NCBI RefSeq assembly: GCF_024139115.2 | Contig: NC_085140.1 | Coordinates: forward strand, 422,418,283-422,482,282 | Direction: 5' to 3' | Source of the DNA: Armigeres subalbatus | Lineage: Eukaryota > Arthropoda > Insecta > Diptera > Culicidae | Length of the DNA: 64,000 bases | Part shown: positions 22,788 through 33,879 of the stretch, one piece after another | Numbering within the stretch: the stretch's first letter is position 1 | How the letters are laid out: each line of letters opens with the position of its first letter | Position numbers and translations under genes: made by a program | Notes under the pieces: model-generated | Databases searched by the model: none | What the model was told of the DNA's origin: nothing | The model's input: the letters and a program-made list of their open reading frames with translations, nothing else

Positions 22788-23360
22788 ATGCATCCAGCCT
22801 CATCTACTCACAGTTACTCCTGTCCGCTGTTCTGTTCGGACAGTCATTCCATCCGAATATGTCCAGTGTTTCTTGGGAAGAACGTCAGTCAACGCCGAGA
22901 TTTAGCTAACCAAAAGCGTCTATGTTGGAACTGCCTCATCGTTGCTCATCAATCTAAGAAGTGCAATTTCAAATACAACTGGCGTACATGTCATGAGAAG
23001 CACCACTCGCTTCGGTATGATTTCACTCCAGCGAAGGTATCAGTTACGCCAGCAACCTATGTCGTCGAAGCCCGTCGAAGCCCACGACCAAGGCATGGCG
23101 TACAAGGCTCGTGCTCTCCTCGATTCGGCATCGATGACGAATTTCATTCCCAACCCGTTGGCGAAGAATCTCTTCAGCCGCCGGTCTACAGTGGGCGAAT
23201 CCGTCGCAGGCATTGGATCTTCAACACAGAAAATTAGTATTGCCATCACAGCATCCACCGAGTCGGGAAATCGAATGATATCGATGAAATGACAGTTTTT
23301 GGTACTGAAGGAGCCATCGTCGGAGCAGACAACTACGCCGATCGTTGGTTCGGCGTAGAC
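22788..23360 (+). pseudogene. BEL/Pao gag zinc fingers and protease remnant
   Basis: The first frame (from 22788) shows the cysteine/histidine-rich end of a BEL/Pao Gag: CPLFCSDSHSIRICPVF, then RLCWNCLIVAHQSKKC and a third finger, CHEKHHS. After a frameshift, the frame from 22942 shows an aspartic-protease-like block: ARALLDSASMTNFI near 23110, where family members have LLDSGS, then VAGIGSS. The catalytic D is present but the usual Gly of DSG is Ala. Order (zinc fingers, then protease) and spacing fit BEL/Pao. Both frames are broken. Sequence upstream to about 22424 (161-codon frame) may be Gag but is not recognisable. Confidence 0.8.
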
Positions 23361-23589
23361 CAAGCGTCGAGCTAACAGATCCTCAGTTCAATGTTCCCGG
23401 AAACGTAGACCTCGTAGAAACGTAGCGAAATGTTCTGGGAACTCCACACGGGACGGAAGGTTTCTCCTGGTGAGGGCCTTCCGTGAGTTTTCGAAACACT
23501 ACTTGGTTGGCGGTCACTGGTCCCTGGTCACTGTATTCCACGATTCTGCTACCTCTCCACTGCCGACGAGTGACTAGAAGCTACTCTAC

Positions 23590-24132
23590 GCAAGTTCTGG
23601 GATAAGGGAACCATTCCATCGGCTCCAGTTCAATCCACCAAAGAAGGTCGATGCGAAGAACAGTAGGCTGCTACTACGACGCGCAATTCCGCAAGGCGGT
23701 ACATCGTGCGTCTTTCGAGACTGAAGATCCCGAAAAAGTTCTCGGAGAATCAAGATCGATTGGTGATCGTCGACTAGATAGAGATCCAGCAGCAGCCAGA
23801 GCCGGTGGATGATTGGATTGAACACTCCTAGATTCCCCACCACGTCGTCCTCATAGAATCCAGCACAACCACGGAGGTCAGGGAAGTTTCTAACGCGTCA
23901 TGCAAGACAACATCCGGCTATTCCTTGAATGACACACTTCTTGTTGGACTTGTCGTCTAGCAAGAGCTCTACTCCATGTACACGAGATTCCGGACACGAC
24001 GCATTGTCATAGTAGCAGACGTCGAGAAGATGTACAGGTAAGTACTGCACCATCCCGACGATCGTCCTCTCGTTCGTATCCGATATCGCAGATATCCGTC
24101 CGATCCTAACGTTACGTTTGAGTTACAGACGG
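23590..24132 (+). pseudogene. BEL/Pao reverse transcriptase remnant
   Basis: Across several frames, the start of a BEL/Pao RT can be followed: a LRKFWD-like string near 23590, SGYSLNDTLLVGL near 23912, then ELYSMYTRFRTRR and VIVADVEKMYR near 24010. The last of these contains the first catalytic Asp of the polymerase palm. A stop interrupts the segment after LVGLVV, at 23958. The match ends abruptly at TFELQT near 24130, where a GC-rich tandem repeat begins; the YxDD region is missing. The element is dead. It lies downstream of the gag/protease remnant in the same orientation, so both belong to one insertion. Confidence 0.8.
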
Positions 24133-24365
24133 ATGACGGAACTCTTCGGATTGCCGATGGAGGGTTCGGCCGACTGATGGCGTGGATCGCCGGAATGGCC
24201 GACGAATGACACGATGCGGAACTCGCGAGTTTGCCGATGAGTGGCGCGGCCGGTTAAAGGGCTGACGGATGACGAAATTCTTCAAATTGCCGATGGAGGG
24301 TTCGGCCGACTGATGGCGCGATTCGCCGGAATGGCCGACGGATGGTGTGATGCGTGGACTTGTCC
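24131..24365 (+). repeat. GC-rich 136-bp tandem duplication
   Basis: GGATGACGGAACTCTTCGGA at 24131 recurs as GGATGACGAAATTCTTCAAA at 24267, a period of 136 bp. Both are followed by TTGCCGATGGAGGGTTCGGC. The second unit is partial. Within a unit, GCCGATGR and GGCCGAC strings also recur, hinting at an older shorter period. It begins exactly where the BEL RT match stops. Confidence 0.75.
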
Positions 24366-26025
24366 AACGGACGGTAAAACTCACACAATTTAGCCCAAAG
24401 CAACCGGTTTCAGAAGGAGTGCAGGCTCTCCAGCCATCAAAGCGAACTATCTACTTTGACTGCCGAAAACCAAGAGAGCACCGCTTCGCATTGTTCGCTT
24501 CCGGTACCTCATTTCGGCTATCGTCCACATTCCCATCCGTTCCGTATGCTGTAGCTCTAGCATCCCAGCTATCAACGAAAGTCTTCATGCTGCTACCACG
24601 CAAAGTTGCATCCACCATAGCAAACAGTGTTCTGAACCGACCCTCTTCACTTTGGCAGTTAGCAAGCATTTGAAAATCGCAGTCAAAATTCTTCTCACCG
24701 ATATATTTGTTCATTTGTAACGATTGATGGTTACAATCCGCCTGGAGTTGGTACGAAAAAGAAATATTTGTATATTTCTTTTTCAAAACTATCACTATGC
24801 TTACATTATTTTTTTGTATGGCTGGTATGTCTGGAAATAATTATATTATCGACCGCTCAAACTACACCCGAGGATCACTATCTTCTAGAATAAATCGATC
24901 TCGAAACACTAAATCCTAATCAAGCACATATTTCTCTTATTTTTTTTAACAAGTATTCACAACAAACGAAAACAAGATGTGATACTATTGAACTTTTGAA
25001 AATAACTTAGATACCTATACATAACACTTAACACTATTTTTCGGGGCTACAATCTATACTTATTTACAAAATATTGGAACTGACTGTGTTGGGTATACAA
25101 GTCTCTCACCCTCGTACCTTAAGCACCACCTATCGTTGCACATTCACCCAATATGGAGTAGGAGGGAACGCTTACCTTGTGATGAGCCACCGACTGCGAC
25201 GGGAAGTACCACCAGCTGCAAACCACCTCGAAGCCGCCAGCGGTAGGACGACGTATGACCGATAGCTGTACACGCACACACCACAGCTACCAGAAATTCC
25301 AACCGACAGCTGTGTTCCCCTCTAGCACAGCCACCGATAACGACGATCCGGACCGACGGTCGTATCCACCATTGATACGATCACCAGCCACCACCACTGA
25401 CAGTCATGCTCCACCAAACCACCACCACCAATCGGCTCTCTTGAACGACCACGGCACTTCCTGTACCGACACACACCACTGCTGCGAACGCCACACCCGA
25501 CGAAATGTGCAATGAATGCGCCAGGAGCAATGCCGAAAGCCAAAATGGCTTCAGAAAATTATATTAACTCTTTTTCGGCATCCGCCCCCAGCGATCCACC
25601 GCCAGCACACGTCACGACTTGCTCTGCTCCGCCATCGCTCACCTTGGCTCCGCGATGTTCGAGATGATTCTCCTCTTGCCGCTTGCAAGATGCACGTTCA
25701 CCGGGTCGGGCGAAGCTCGCATCAAGACGTTGGTCGCCTTGTTGACCAGATTTGCTTCCGCTACACCGCCTCTCGGGAATCTTCTTCTTCTTGAAGAAAA
25801 AACACTACTTCCTTTTTCACTCACTTTATTAGTGTTAAGATTACAATGGTTGAATACAGAATGAACAGAAACTGAATGGGACATCTATTTTATAATTGAT
25901 TTGTTTGCAACGGCTACCGACATATGCGAGCCGAGACCACGCCCCTTCAGGTTTTGCTGCTGGATGTTGGTGTCCGAGAAAGCGTTCATCGCGTACAGAC
26001 TGTAAGAATCAAGTCCATATCTCTT
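24366..26025. other. non-BEL DNA between BEL blocks; possible reversed LTR
   Basis: No BEL protein can be followed here, although BEL resumes at about 26030. On the minus strand, 25930 to 25780 reads like an LTR 3' part (CATTCTGTATTCAACCATTG, then AATAAAGTGAGTG, then a T-rich run), suggesting a reverse-oriented LTR element inserted in the BEL copy. I could not find a second LTR or a target duplication. A CCACCA-rich segment lies at 25190-25500. Confidence 0.3.
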
Positions 26026-26029
26026 CTAG

Positions 26030-26822
26030 GTTCTAGCACTGTGCTTCCGTTCCAACCCGCTGGAAAACATTCGTCGCTAATCGCGTGTCGAAGACCCAGG
26101 CTACAACAACCATAGACCAGTGGAGGCACAAATCTGATTCCAAAAAGCCTGCCGACGATATTTCGCGTGGGCTCAACTCAACAGACATTATCAAATTGCA
26201 CGGCCTTACCTGGCTTTCAGTGTGGCAGGGATATTGACCAAAGACTCATCGATCAGGAGAACTTCCCAGCAGCGTCCGATGTAGGGCGCAAAGCACCGAT
26301 TTTGGCAATGAGCGCCGCTTAAGCAGATTTCGGTTGAGATTTGTTTTCTCGTTAAGCTCGCTACAACAAGCTACGTCGTGTGGTTACATTCTGTGACCGC
26401 TACATCCAGAGATTGAAGGAGCGCATAGAGTTGCGCACTTCCGAATCATCACTTCCTCCGTTGATCATTAGTAGCTGTTAGTATTTCATCGTGCATCGTC
26501 CTACTCACCACTTCCGTACCACGCTGAGTATAATCTCTGTCGTTTAGCGCAGAAGGAAACATTTGCTGAGGAGTTATCGTTTCTCGCGAACGTGTCGCCA
26601 AATTATCATTGTTGAAGTGGCTGAAAGCGTTCATGGATGCAAACGGTACTCTTCGTGTCGGTGGTCGCCTACTGCATGCAGGGCCACAACATAGCCACTC
26701 TCCGTCAGAAGTTCTGGATCCTTTGCGGCAGAAACCTTGCCAAGTCCGTCTTTCACCAAAGTCACACTTGGTTCCTATCATCTAGTCCAGCAGAGCACAG
26801 CCGATCTACCGATATCGCGACT
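26030..26822 (+). pseudogene. BEL/Pao RNase H to integrase N-terminus remnant
   Basis: Following frames through several shifts: SSTVL, then KTFVANRVS (WKxFVxNRV, RNase H end), PADDISRGLNSTDIIKLHG near 26145-26205, then NKLRRVVTFCDRYIQRLKER near 26352-26420, and FMDANGTLRVGGRLLHAG near 26630-26690. The last is the conserved start of the BEL integrase (LRVGGRL). Order and spacing fit one pol gene. The frame changes at least twice and the segment ends at a MITE inserted at 26823. Confidence 0.8.
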
Positions 26823-27219
26823 CAGTGACGGGAAATGTCATATCGATGTCATGGGACTAACTTGCTAATAACTTTTCTCACAAGTAATTTACAATTATTT
26901 TTTCCATATAAACATGTAGCTATTAAAGAACCCGAAAATTTGTTTTAACAGGTAATTACTCTAAATACGATATTGGCGGCGTAAGAGCCGAATTAGTATC
27001 AAATGACATTAATGTCATGACATTTCGTGACATTTTTTAAATCTCGCTCTCATGGCTTACACTTTGTATTTAGAACGATGATCTGTTCGACAAAGTTCTA
27101 GGACCCTTTAAGTAGTACATGTTAATCAAAAAATCCGAACTGTAAATGAATTTTGAAAAAAGTTATTAAGAAATTAGTTATAGCAATGCCATGACTTTTT
27201 TTGACATTTCCCATCACTG
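26823..27219. mobile_element. hAT-type MITE inside BEL integrase
   Basis: A 397-bp element with ends CAGTGACGGGAAATGTCA and, inward from the other side, CAGTGATGGGAAATGTCA. Both are followed by a GTCATGG string. The CAGTG start suits hAT. Flanks are similar (CGCGACT left, CGCGAGT right) but not a clean 8-bp duplication. BEL integrase sequence is found on both sides. Confidence 0.7.
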
Positions 27220-27400
27220 CGCGAGTGTCACCAACGCGTCCGTTTTCCGTTTGCGGTGTCGATTATTGTGGCCATATTCGCCTGTTTCCCAACTAAGGCG
27301 GTCCCCATCGAGCTAGTGAGCGACTTATCAACCCCTGCGTTCATAGCTGCACTTCGTCGTTTAGTCGCCTGCAGATAAAGGATCATCTAACTCCATTCGG
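27220..27400 (+). pseudogene. BEL/Pao integrase core remnant
   Basis: After the MITE the BEL reading resumes. A GVDYCG string near 27268 corresponds to the first catalytic Asp region of the integrase, and FPTKAVPIELVSDLSTPAFI follows near 27284-27345, then AALRRLVAC. These are strongly conserved BEL/Pao integrase positions. A stop follows at 27378. The remainder of integrase and the 3' LTR were not found. Confidence 0.75.
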
Positions 27401-27454
27401 ACTCCAAACTTCGCATGCACCCAACCTAGTCTATCGCATGTTGAAGACTGAAGC

Positions 27455-29009
27455 CAAAGATGCCAGATTTGAAGACATGTCTTCAATTTGAATACATTTG
27501 AATCTCTGCGAAGACATTTATTTCGTGAAGACATTATGATGTCTTTTCAAAATATTTTAAGACTTATCTACTTATTTAAAGATACTTAAAGACAATCAAT
27601 AAGCCATCGAATAGAAAATACAATTTTATTACTTACTTATAAGCTCTACGACTTCTATATATAGATTATATAAATATAACATAAGTTATGATAGTCTTTG
27701 TCTCGGGCTTAGAAACTCAAACATAAAAATACATTCACACCAGCCGGTTGTTAACTGCAGCGCATTTCAGTCCTCAGATGCACTTAACTTTAAGTTGTGC
27801 GCTTGTAAAAAAAATTCCCAATGGCAGCATTCGCGTTTGAATTTTCCTTGACGGTGGCGGCGTTTTTCACGTGTCTGTAAAAAGGTATTTCGATCATTAC
27901 ATCGGATTGGAATGACCGATCTAATTTATGGTATACTGAATTCTTCTATGATTTGATTTAATCTATTCAACCGTTGAACTGGAAACAGTTTTTTTTTTCT
28001 AAATTCCTTCTGAATTCATCATCATTTCAAAAGGGCGTAACTGATAAAAAAAAGCTTCTCACGTCGCTAGTGGGCACGCGCACAGAAAGGATAGATTTTG
28101 TTTTCATCGGACAATGCTTCCGAAGCGTTTTCCGATCAAAACAAATTCTATCCAATCCATGCGCTTGTAAGAGAAGGATGAGTAAACGTCAGCAAGCTCT
28201 ATTTTATCTTAATTTCCACAAGTTCTTTTGAACTTTTGAAATAAATCCCTTGAATAAATGTCAAATGGATATTTCTGAAAATTTCCATGGTAAATTTCTA
28301 CAGGAAAATCTTCTTAAAAGAAATTCAGAAAAAAACGGAAACGGTGGAATTTCAATTAAAGACTCAGTAGAAAATTCAGAGGAAACTTGCCACACTTTCG
28401 TTAAATTCTTCCTTGAATTCCTTTGGTAATTTTTTCTTTCGAAAATTTCTACAGCAATACCTCAAGAAGCTCCTTCAAGAATTCTCCCTGGAAGTTTCTT
28501 CAGATTTTTTTCAGGAATTCCACCGGAGATTCCTTCAGAAAATCCTCAGAAATATCCTTCAGCAATTCATCAGAAAAATCCTTCAGGAATTCATCCAGAA
28601 AATCCATCCGGAAATAATCCTGAAGTTTCTACAGAAATTCCTTCTCAAGTTCCTCCAAGAATTCCTCCTGAAAATCCTCCAGCAATTCCTTCTTAAGTTC
28701 CTTCAGAAATTTCGCCTGAAGTTTCTTCAATAAATCTTTTGGAAGTTCCAACAGGAATTCCTAGGGAAATTTCTTCAGCAGTCTTCCAGAAGTAATTAGA
28801 AGCTCCATCCAGAAGAAATGCGTATAAGTAATAAGAAGCTCCATCGGAAGTTTATATAAGGAAATTGCTCCAGAAGTTCCCTCAGAAAATTCCCTGGATG
28901 TTTCTTTTAGTACTTCACGGTAATTTTGAATCCCTCCAACGAAAGAAAGAAACTTTAAAACTTTAAAACTTTAAAGAAAGACATTTGAAAATGTCATCTG
29001 GCATCCCTG
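27455..29009. mobile_element. hAT-type non-autonomous element, 8-bp TSD
   Basis: The ends are CAAAGATGCCAGATTTGAAG and, on the other strand, CAGGGATGCCAGATGACATT. The flanks are ACTGAAGC at 27447-27454 and ACTGAAAC at 29010-29017, an 8-bp duplication with one change. Sub-terminal sequence is rich in GAAGACATTT and AAGACTT strings. The 3' half (28230-28920) is a degenerate AATTCC-type array. No transposase is visible; the 106-codon frame at 28413 is a low-complexity artefact (FLQKFLL-like). Confidence 0.75.
28230..28925. repeat. degenerate AATTCC-type array inside hAT element
   Basis: Dense, imperfect copies of AATTCCTTC, TCCTTCAG and GAAATTCC. The dominant period near 28450-28720 is about 12-24 bp. 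It gives long but meaningless open frames. Confidence 0.75.
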
Positions 29010-29180
29010 ACTGAAACCGCTGATCGAAACCAGATCTTTTGATCAGTACTCCGGAAACTAAATAGTTTGGAAATTCATTCCACCACGAGCACCACACGGA
29101 GGCCTCTGGGAGACCGCAGTAAAATCCCATACGTGCCTTTTTTAAATTTAAAAACCCATTTTAATTCACCGAGTAGTGAT

Positions 29181-29572
29181 GCTGCCTTTCTCGCATTTAG
29201 TCAAGACACTAACCTTATGTGGGGCTTATATGGTTCGATGTACCATTTTATTCATAACTTTCAAACGCAGCAGTCGATCGTTATGAAATTCAATAGTGAT
29301 CAACAAGGCTTTGTTCGCTATCGAATAAAACTTGTTGCGAGAAAATCGGTTAAAGATTACTATGGGAAAATTTGTTTAATGTTTTCTTAGCTTTTGTGCA
29401 CACACATACACACATACATACACACACGGACAGGCAGACATGTACTCAGTTCGTCGAGCTGAGTCGATTGGTGTATAACACTATGGGTCTCCGATGCTTC
29501 TATAAAAAGTTCGTTTTCGGAGTCAAATGGTAGCCTTTCGGTACTACTTTGTTGTACGAGAAAGGCAAAACG
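29181..29572. mobile_element. MITE with GCCTTTCTCG ends
   Basis: The left end CTGCCTTTCTCGCATTT faces ACGAGAAAGGCAAAACG at the right. The right part carries a (CACA)n microsatellite at 29398-29428 and the strings TCGTCGAGCTGAGTCGATTG and ACACTATGGGTCTCCGATGC, which I recall as very frequent in Aedes genomes. Exact ends and target duplication are not resolved. The 107-codon frame at 29067 overlaps it and is not a gene. Confidence 0.6.
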
Positions 29573-31935
29573 TAACACTGACGACTAACTGATAAAAATT
29601 TACCATAACTACTCTCTTCAGAATCTTCTTCAGTGAACCTTTCAAAACATGTTTGTTATGCTTGTAACGTCAGACCTTGGTAGAGATCAATTAGCCTGAA
29701 AACATAATGAGTGACGAATAAAATTTTATGAAATAAATTTTCAACTGAGTCAAAATAAGTAAGCTGTCAGGGTCAATTGTCGATTTACTTAAATTAAACT
29801 TGGAATAAACCATGTTAATATGAGCACTAGAATGCTTCGGCTAGATACCACAAAAAGATTAAAAATTACTAATTTAAAATATATGCTTGAAGTAGTTCAA
29901 TCGAGATTTAAACTTGTTAGTTCCGCCTATCCAGTTTTCCTATGTAATGCGCGCCACGTGGTTGATTTCACCTCATCATACTCTACATCGGGAAAAATCT
30001 GGACGGAAGATGGTCCCCTGTAGTCCGCTCTCCGGCGTCTTCATTTGTCAACGGGCAACCGAGGGGATCGAAAATATGGAGCACAAAATTTAATTACGGC
30101 AGTAAATTTAATTTGTGGTTACAACAACACCGCTGTCATCGTCCTCCGAGCGAACTCCGGAGCCTTCGAAGACAGTGAAGGAAGGTATGCGAAGGCGCTG
30201 CTGTTGGCGAAGTGAATCAAATTACCGAGAGGTGTGCACACAATTCGCCTTTCTATGGCCGACGACGTTGAAAATTTGGAAGTATTTTTTTTACGAAATA
30301 AAGCAAGAAGGATGAGAACCTGGGGTATTTGTGTGAATTATTGCTATAAACGAAAACTGCTCCATTTCACATCTTCACTTTTTTTTGCTGACATCTCACC
30401 AACGCTCACTGTTGAAACAATATTAAATGTCAGATGCAGAACCAGAACAGTCGTTCTATAATGTACTTCGACGTTAAAAGACATGCTGATACAAATAGTT
30501 CAATATAATAACCAGAACAAGTTGATAGAACTATTCTTTTCCGATATAACGATATCTGATTGGTTCTATCGAGATGTGAGTTGTGCAACATTACAACCTT
30601 CAAACAAGAACATTCTCCACAGTGTTGGAACAAGTACAAAGTCAACAGTGGAGCTTAAATCCAATTACGAAGAACAGTTTCAAAGTTTACTCCACACCGT
30701 TCGCACAGTCAAGCGGAGGTGTTTGTAACAACATCGTTCGTGAAGTTTTCAAATTTCGTTTCGGGATACTGAGTCCGGGTAGTTTTTGCTGTGCAAGCTT
30801 CACTTTCAACAGCTTCCTTCTACTAGCATCAAGAGTGCTAATCGCCGAGCCAATTATATCTTTTGTGTTTGATTGTTTCTACATGATATTCAAAGGTCTC
30901 GACTTATGCTTGTACATACACAGTCTATTGTGTTCTGCGAAAAGTTCAGCTTCGTCTACGTAAAAGTTATTCTGCAGCAAGACACCGAAGAAAAATAAGG
31001 GAAAACTGGAAAATTTCCTTTTTTCCTGAGAAGTGTCTACCTGCCTTGGAAAAGGATAGACACTTATGCCACCGTCGTGCTTCACCCTTTTTTATTAGAT
31101 GTGTTGATCTTTCCGAAAGTCTTGCAGCTATTGTAAAACAAGAGATGGGCTTCTTGGGTTCGAGTTGGGTTTGTTGGGAGTTAGGCCGTAATGTAATGGT
31201 TGGGCAAAGGCGATGACGATGATGGCAGGCTGTCTCATATCCAGAGGCTATGGTTTCCCCTTCTACCTTGCTTGTCGTTTCCTTTGTAAGTATATATGGC
31301 CAAGAAGTTGATTCTCTTTAGTGAAATTACGTCGAGAAGTGCTTTATAAACATATTTTTGCTACCTGGTCTCATTTTTTTCTGCCGTAGATTTGACGGTC
31401 ATTTTTTTTGTAGCGAGTCCAAGCTTCTACAAAAGAATTTAGCTGACAAACTGCTATGGAACGCAGCGGAATTCAGTTAACTAAACTAGGACAGCTTCCA
31501 ATTGTAGTACAATTAGTATCATTTTCCGAGGAAAATAGCTAGCTTCAGAATGGCTTTTTTTAGGTAATTTCAAGTTTGCTTGTGGTACAACAAAATATAT
31601 TTCCTAAGAATATATTAATTAAGTACATGCAAAGTTAATCGCCTGTGTTCCGGGTATTAAGTCACCCGGAGTGGAAATCAATGACTATGTCTTGTGAGGT
31701 GCATACCAGTCTTATTGCCTCAGTTTCCTCAGTTTCCTCATATGTTTACAACGTGTTGATTACAACAAGGTCAGCTTTATTCTGTTGGTATAACTGACTG
31801 TCGCAATTCGATCGTCGCCGGCCGGCATCGCCCGAGTCAGCATCAGCAGTCAGTAGGTGCAAGCGACGCGTCCCGAACAGTCATATCAATTTGGAGCATA
31901 TTTACATGTCTGAAACTTGATTTATGCATATGTAC
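29573..31935. other. unassigned DNA
   Basis: No gene or recognised repeat. Frames at 30115, 30483 and 30583 (up to 126 codons) have no motif, homopolymer-poor ends or neighbours to support them. Confidence 0.4.
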
Positions 31936-31944
31936 AGCATGTGA

Positions 31945-32070
31945 AAGATTTAGTCCGGAAAATGTATTGGAGGGTAACCCGCTCCCTTCGGTTGAATTTG
32001 ATCCCAGGAAACCAGTACGCAAGACAGGTGCTTTCCCAACTAAGCTACGAAGGGCCTCCATCGTCCTCCG
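31945..32070 (-). mobile_element. tRNA-derived SINE, Ala(UGC)-like head
   Basis: On the minus strand CCCTTCG and CGAAGGG can pair as an acceptor stem. TAGCTTAGTTGGGAAAGC stands as an A box and GGGATCAAATTCAA as a diverged B box. The anticodon loop CTTGCGT has TGC at the anticodon position. The stem has mismatches and the segment runs on into GGGTTACCCTCCAATACATT, so this is a SINE head, not a working tRNA. The downstream body is not delimited. Confidence 0.6.
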
Positions 32071-33690
32071 CAGTTTAGCGGGTACTGGTGAAACTACCTC
32101 TCAGAAAAAAAAAATTCAAAGTCGAATATTTTTTTCCAGAAACTGCTGCAATGCATTCAAATGACCGCAAATAGATATGAATTGACGAAAAAAGTCAAAT
32201 CTATTCTCCTAAAGTGCTATTTTGACCCTAAAGTACTAGGGGAACTGTCCCATTTTCCATCTCACTGAACATATATTCATCTCATCGCAAAACAAAGAAA
32301 TACAACACTAATCTTGTCGCTTCTTTTTGCTATCATGCGTTCTAACTGTTGAAAAAATCACAAAATTTAAAAAACAAATAAAATACCTTTTCAGTGCCCA
32401 GTTTTTTAAGGGATGGAAATGGGAGCTATGAGAAGAAGTGCTGAACCGTTCCCCCATATATGTGTTTTTCAGATTATTACATTTCGCGAGAAAGGCATTA
32501 CCAACGCTAGGTAGATTAATCTATTTTTTTCACAATTTTGGTATCAATTTATCATTTCAAAACTTGTTCTGAAAAACTCGAGAAAACCACAAAATTGTTT
32601 TGTAACATCGAGTAAAGTGACATTCTGTTTCCTGGCTGGGTATACCACTTTATTATGTAGTTGTTATTGAGAGCATAACAGCATTTAAGATGTTCAGTTT
32701 AGGCAATCGTTCCTCTCGTGTCTTCAGCTATTATTGGTGCGGAATACCGAGCACTCAAAACTGAATAAAGCTGATGTCTTGCTCCTATAAAATTATGAGC
32801 ATCATTCGTAGTTAAATTTTTACTTGAATGGAGTTCTAAAAAATATAGACGCTGCCCTGCCTCGTGGGCGGCTTTAGGATTATTTTTTCATCCGACAGAA
32901 GGAAAAACATGCAAACAGTTTAGCTGCTAGGCTGTTTACTTATCCTTCTGGATGGGTGGCTCCTTCCTTTCCCCTTGTTAAACAACATTGTAGTGTTGGC
33001 GCAAATGATGCCTTTTCTTCGGTGGAAGCCTGTATGGCTGAGAGGCACGAGTGAGCCTGATGTGCTAACAGGCAAATTATGTAAACATGCCGTCATAATT
33101 CATACAACTCGTTTTCCAGGTACATCACAGTAACTGGCCGACGACGACGAGTAGGAGCACGATGATGACGATGTTTGATGCTTATCCTTCCGAATCAGGT
33201 GGAGTGCCAAATTGACATAGGCACGTAGTAGTAACATCGTGCGCCACTCGATTGCTTCAGGGGCTATAGAGAATAAGTTGGAATCTAGCACTACATCATC
33301 GGGTAGTTGAGGATGATGGTTATTTTATGTTTGCCAATAGGACCAGTTCATATAGACCAAGAAGGTGGTCAACACATCATAAAAGGGTTGATCATAATTT
33401 AGTTAGAAATAACAATTACATTGGCTTCTGCAACTTTGTTCTTGTATTTACCAGTTTTCTATCGTTTTCTGATATATTTGTTCGAAGTTTTTAGTTGGAT
33501 TATGTCTCGTTTGGATTTTCTTATTATGATGAGGAGATATCATTGCAAATTTGTTTACAACTTTCGCTATGCACTGTGGTCCGTAATTATGCTGAAATTC
33601 GCTGGAAAATCTTCAACAATAATGGATTTCGCTAAGTAACGTCAATAGAAGTCGGATGATCCATTTTGCTTGGCGGTTATTAATGTAAAT
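32071..33690. other. unassigned DNA
   Basis: No gene recognised. A fragment near 32485-32525 (GCGAGAAAGGCATTACC) resembles a MITE end but no partner was found. Confidence 0.4.
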
Positions 33691-33845
33691 ATAAGACGAG
33701 TTTAGCATTTTTTATTTCCATCACGTTTTGTAATCTTTGCAGATACGTATTTCGACGTCAACTGTGAGGCCGTCTTTAGTGTCTCGTATCTGAAAAGATT
33801 ACAAAACGTGGTGGAATTGTATGGAAAGTACTAAACTCGTCTTAT
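33691..33845. mobile_element. 155-bp foldback MITE
   Basis: The ends are ATAAGACGAGTTTAG and CTAAACTCGTCTTAT, perfect inverses. Inverted similarity continues inward: CACGTTTTGTAATCTTTGCA faces GAAAAGATTACAAAACGTGG. The loop is only about 40 bp, so the single strand is almost one hairpin. Confidence 0.8.
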
Positions 33846-33879
33846 GAACCATGTGGACCACTTGACCTGCCAAATTGAA

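Noticed and set aside
22424..22909. 161-codon frame as a host gene
   Set aside because: It ends in BEL Gag sequence read in another frame and its N-terminal part has no recognisable domain; at best it is decayed Gag.
24451..24795. 114-codon minus-strand frame (LANCQSEEGRFRTLFAMVDAT)
   Set aside because: It reads like protein but I know no family for it; it may belong to a reversed element in the BEL gap. Not supported enough to call a gene.
28413..28733. 106-codon frame with KFLQKFLLKF-like repeats
   Set aside because: Low-complexity product of the AATTCC-type array inside a transposon.
29067..29390. 107-codon plus-strand frame
   Set aside because: It overlaps a MITE terminus and interior and has no known motif.
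30583..30963. 126-codon plus-strand frame as a small gene
   Set aside because: No domain, no codon pattern distinct from neighbours, overlapped by frames of similar size on both strands.
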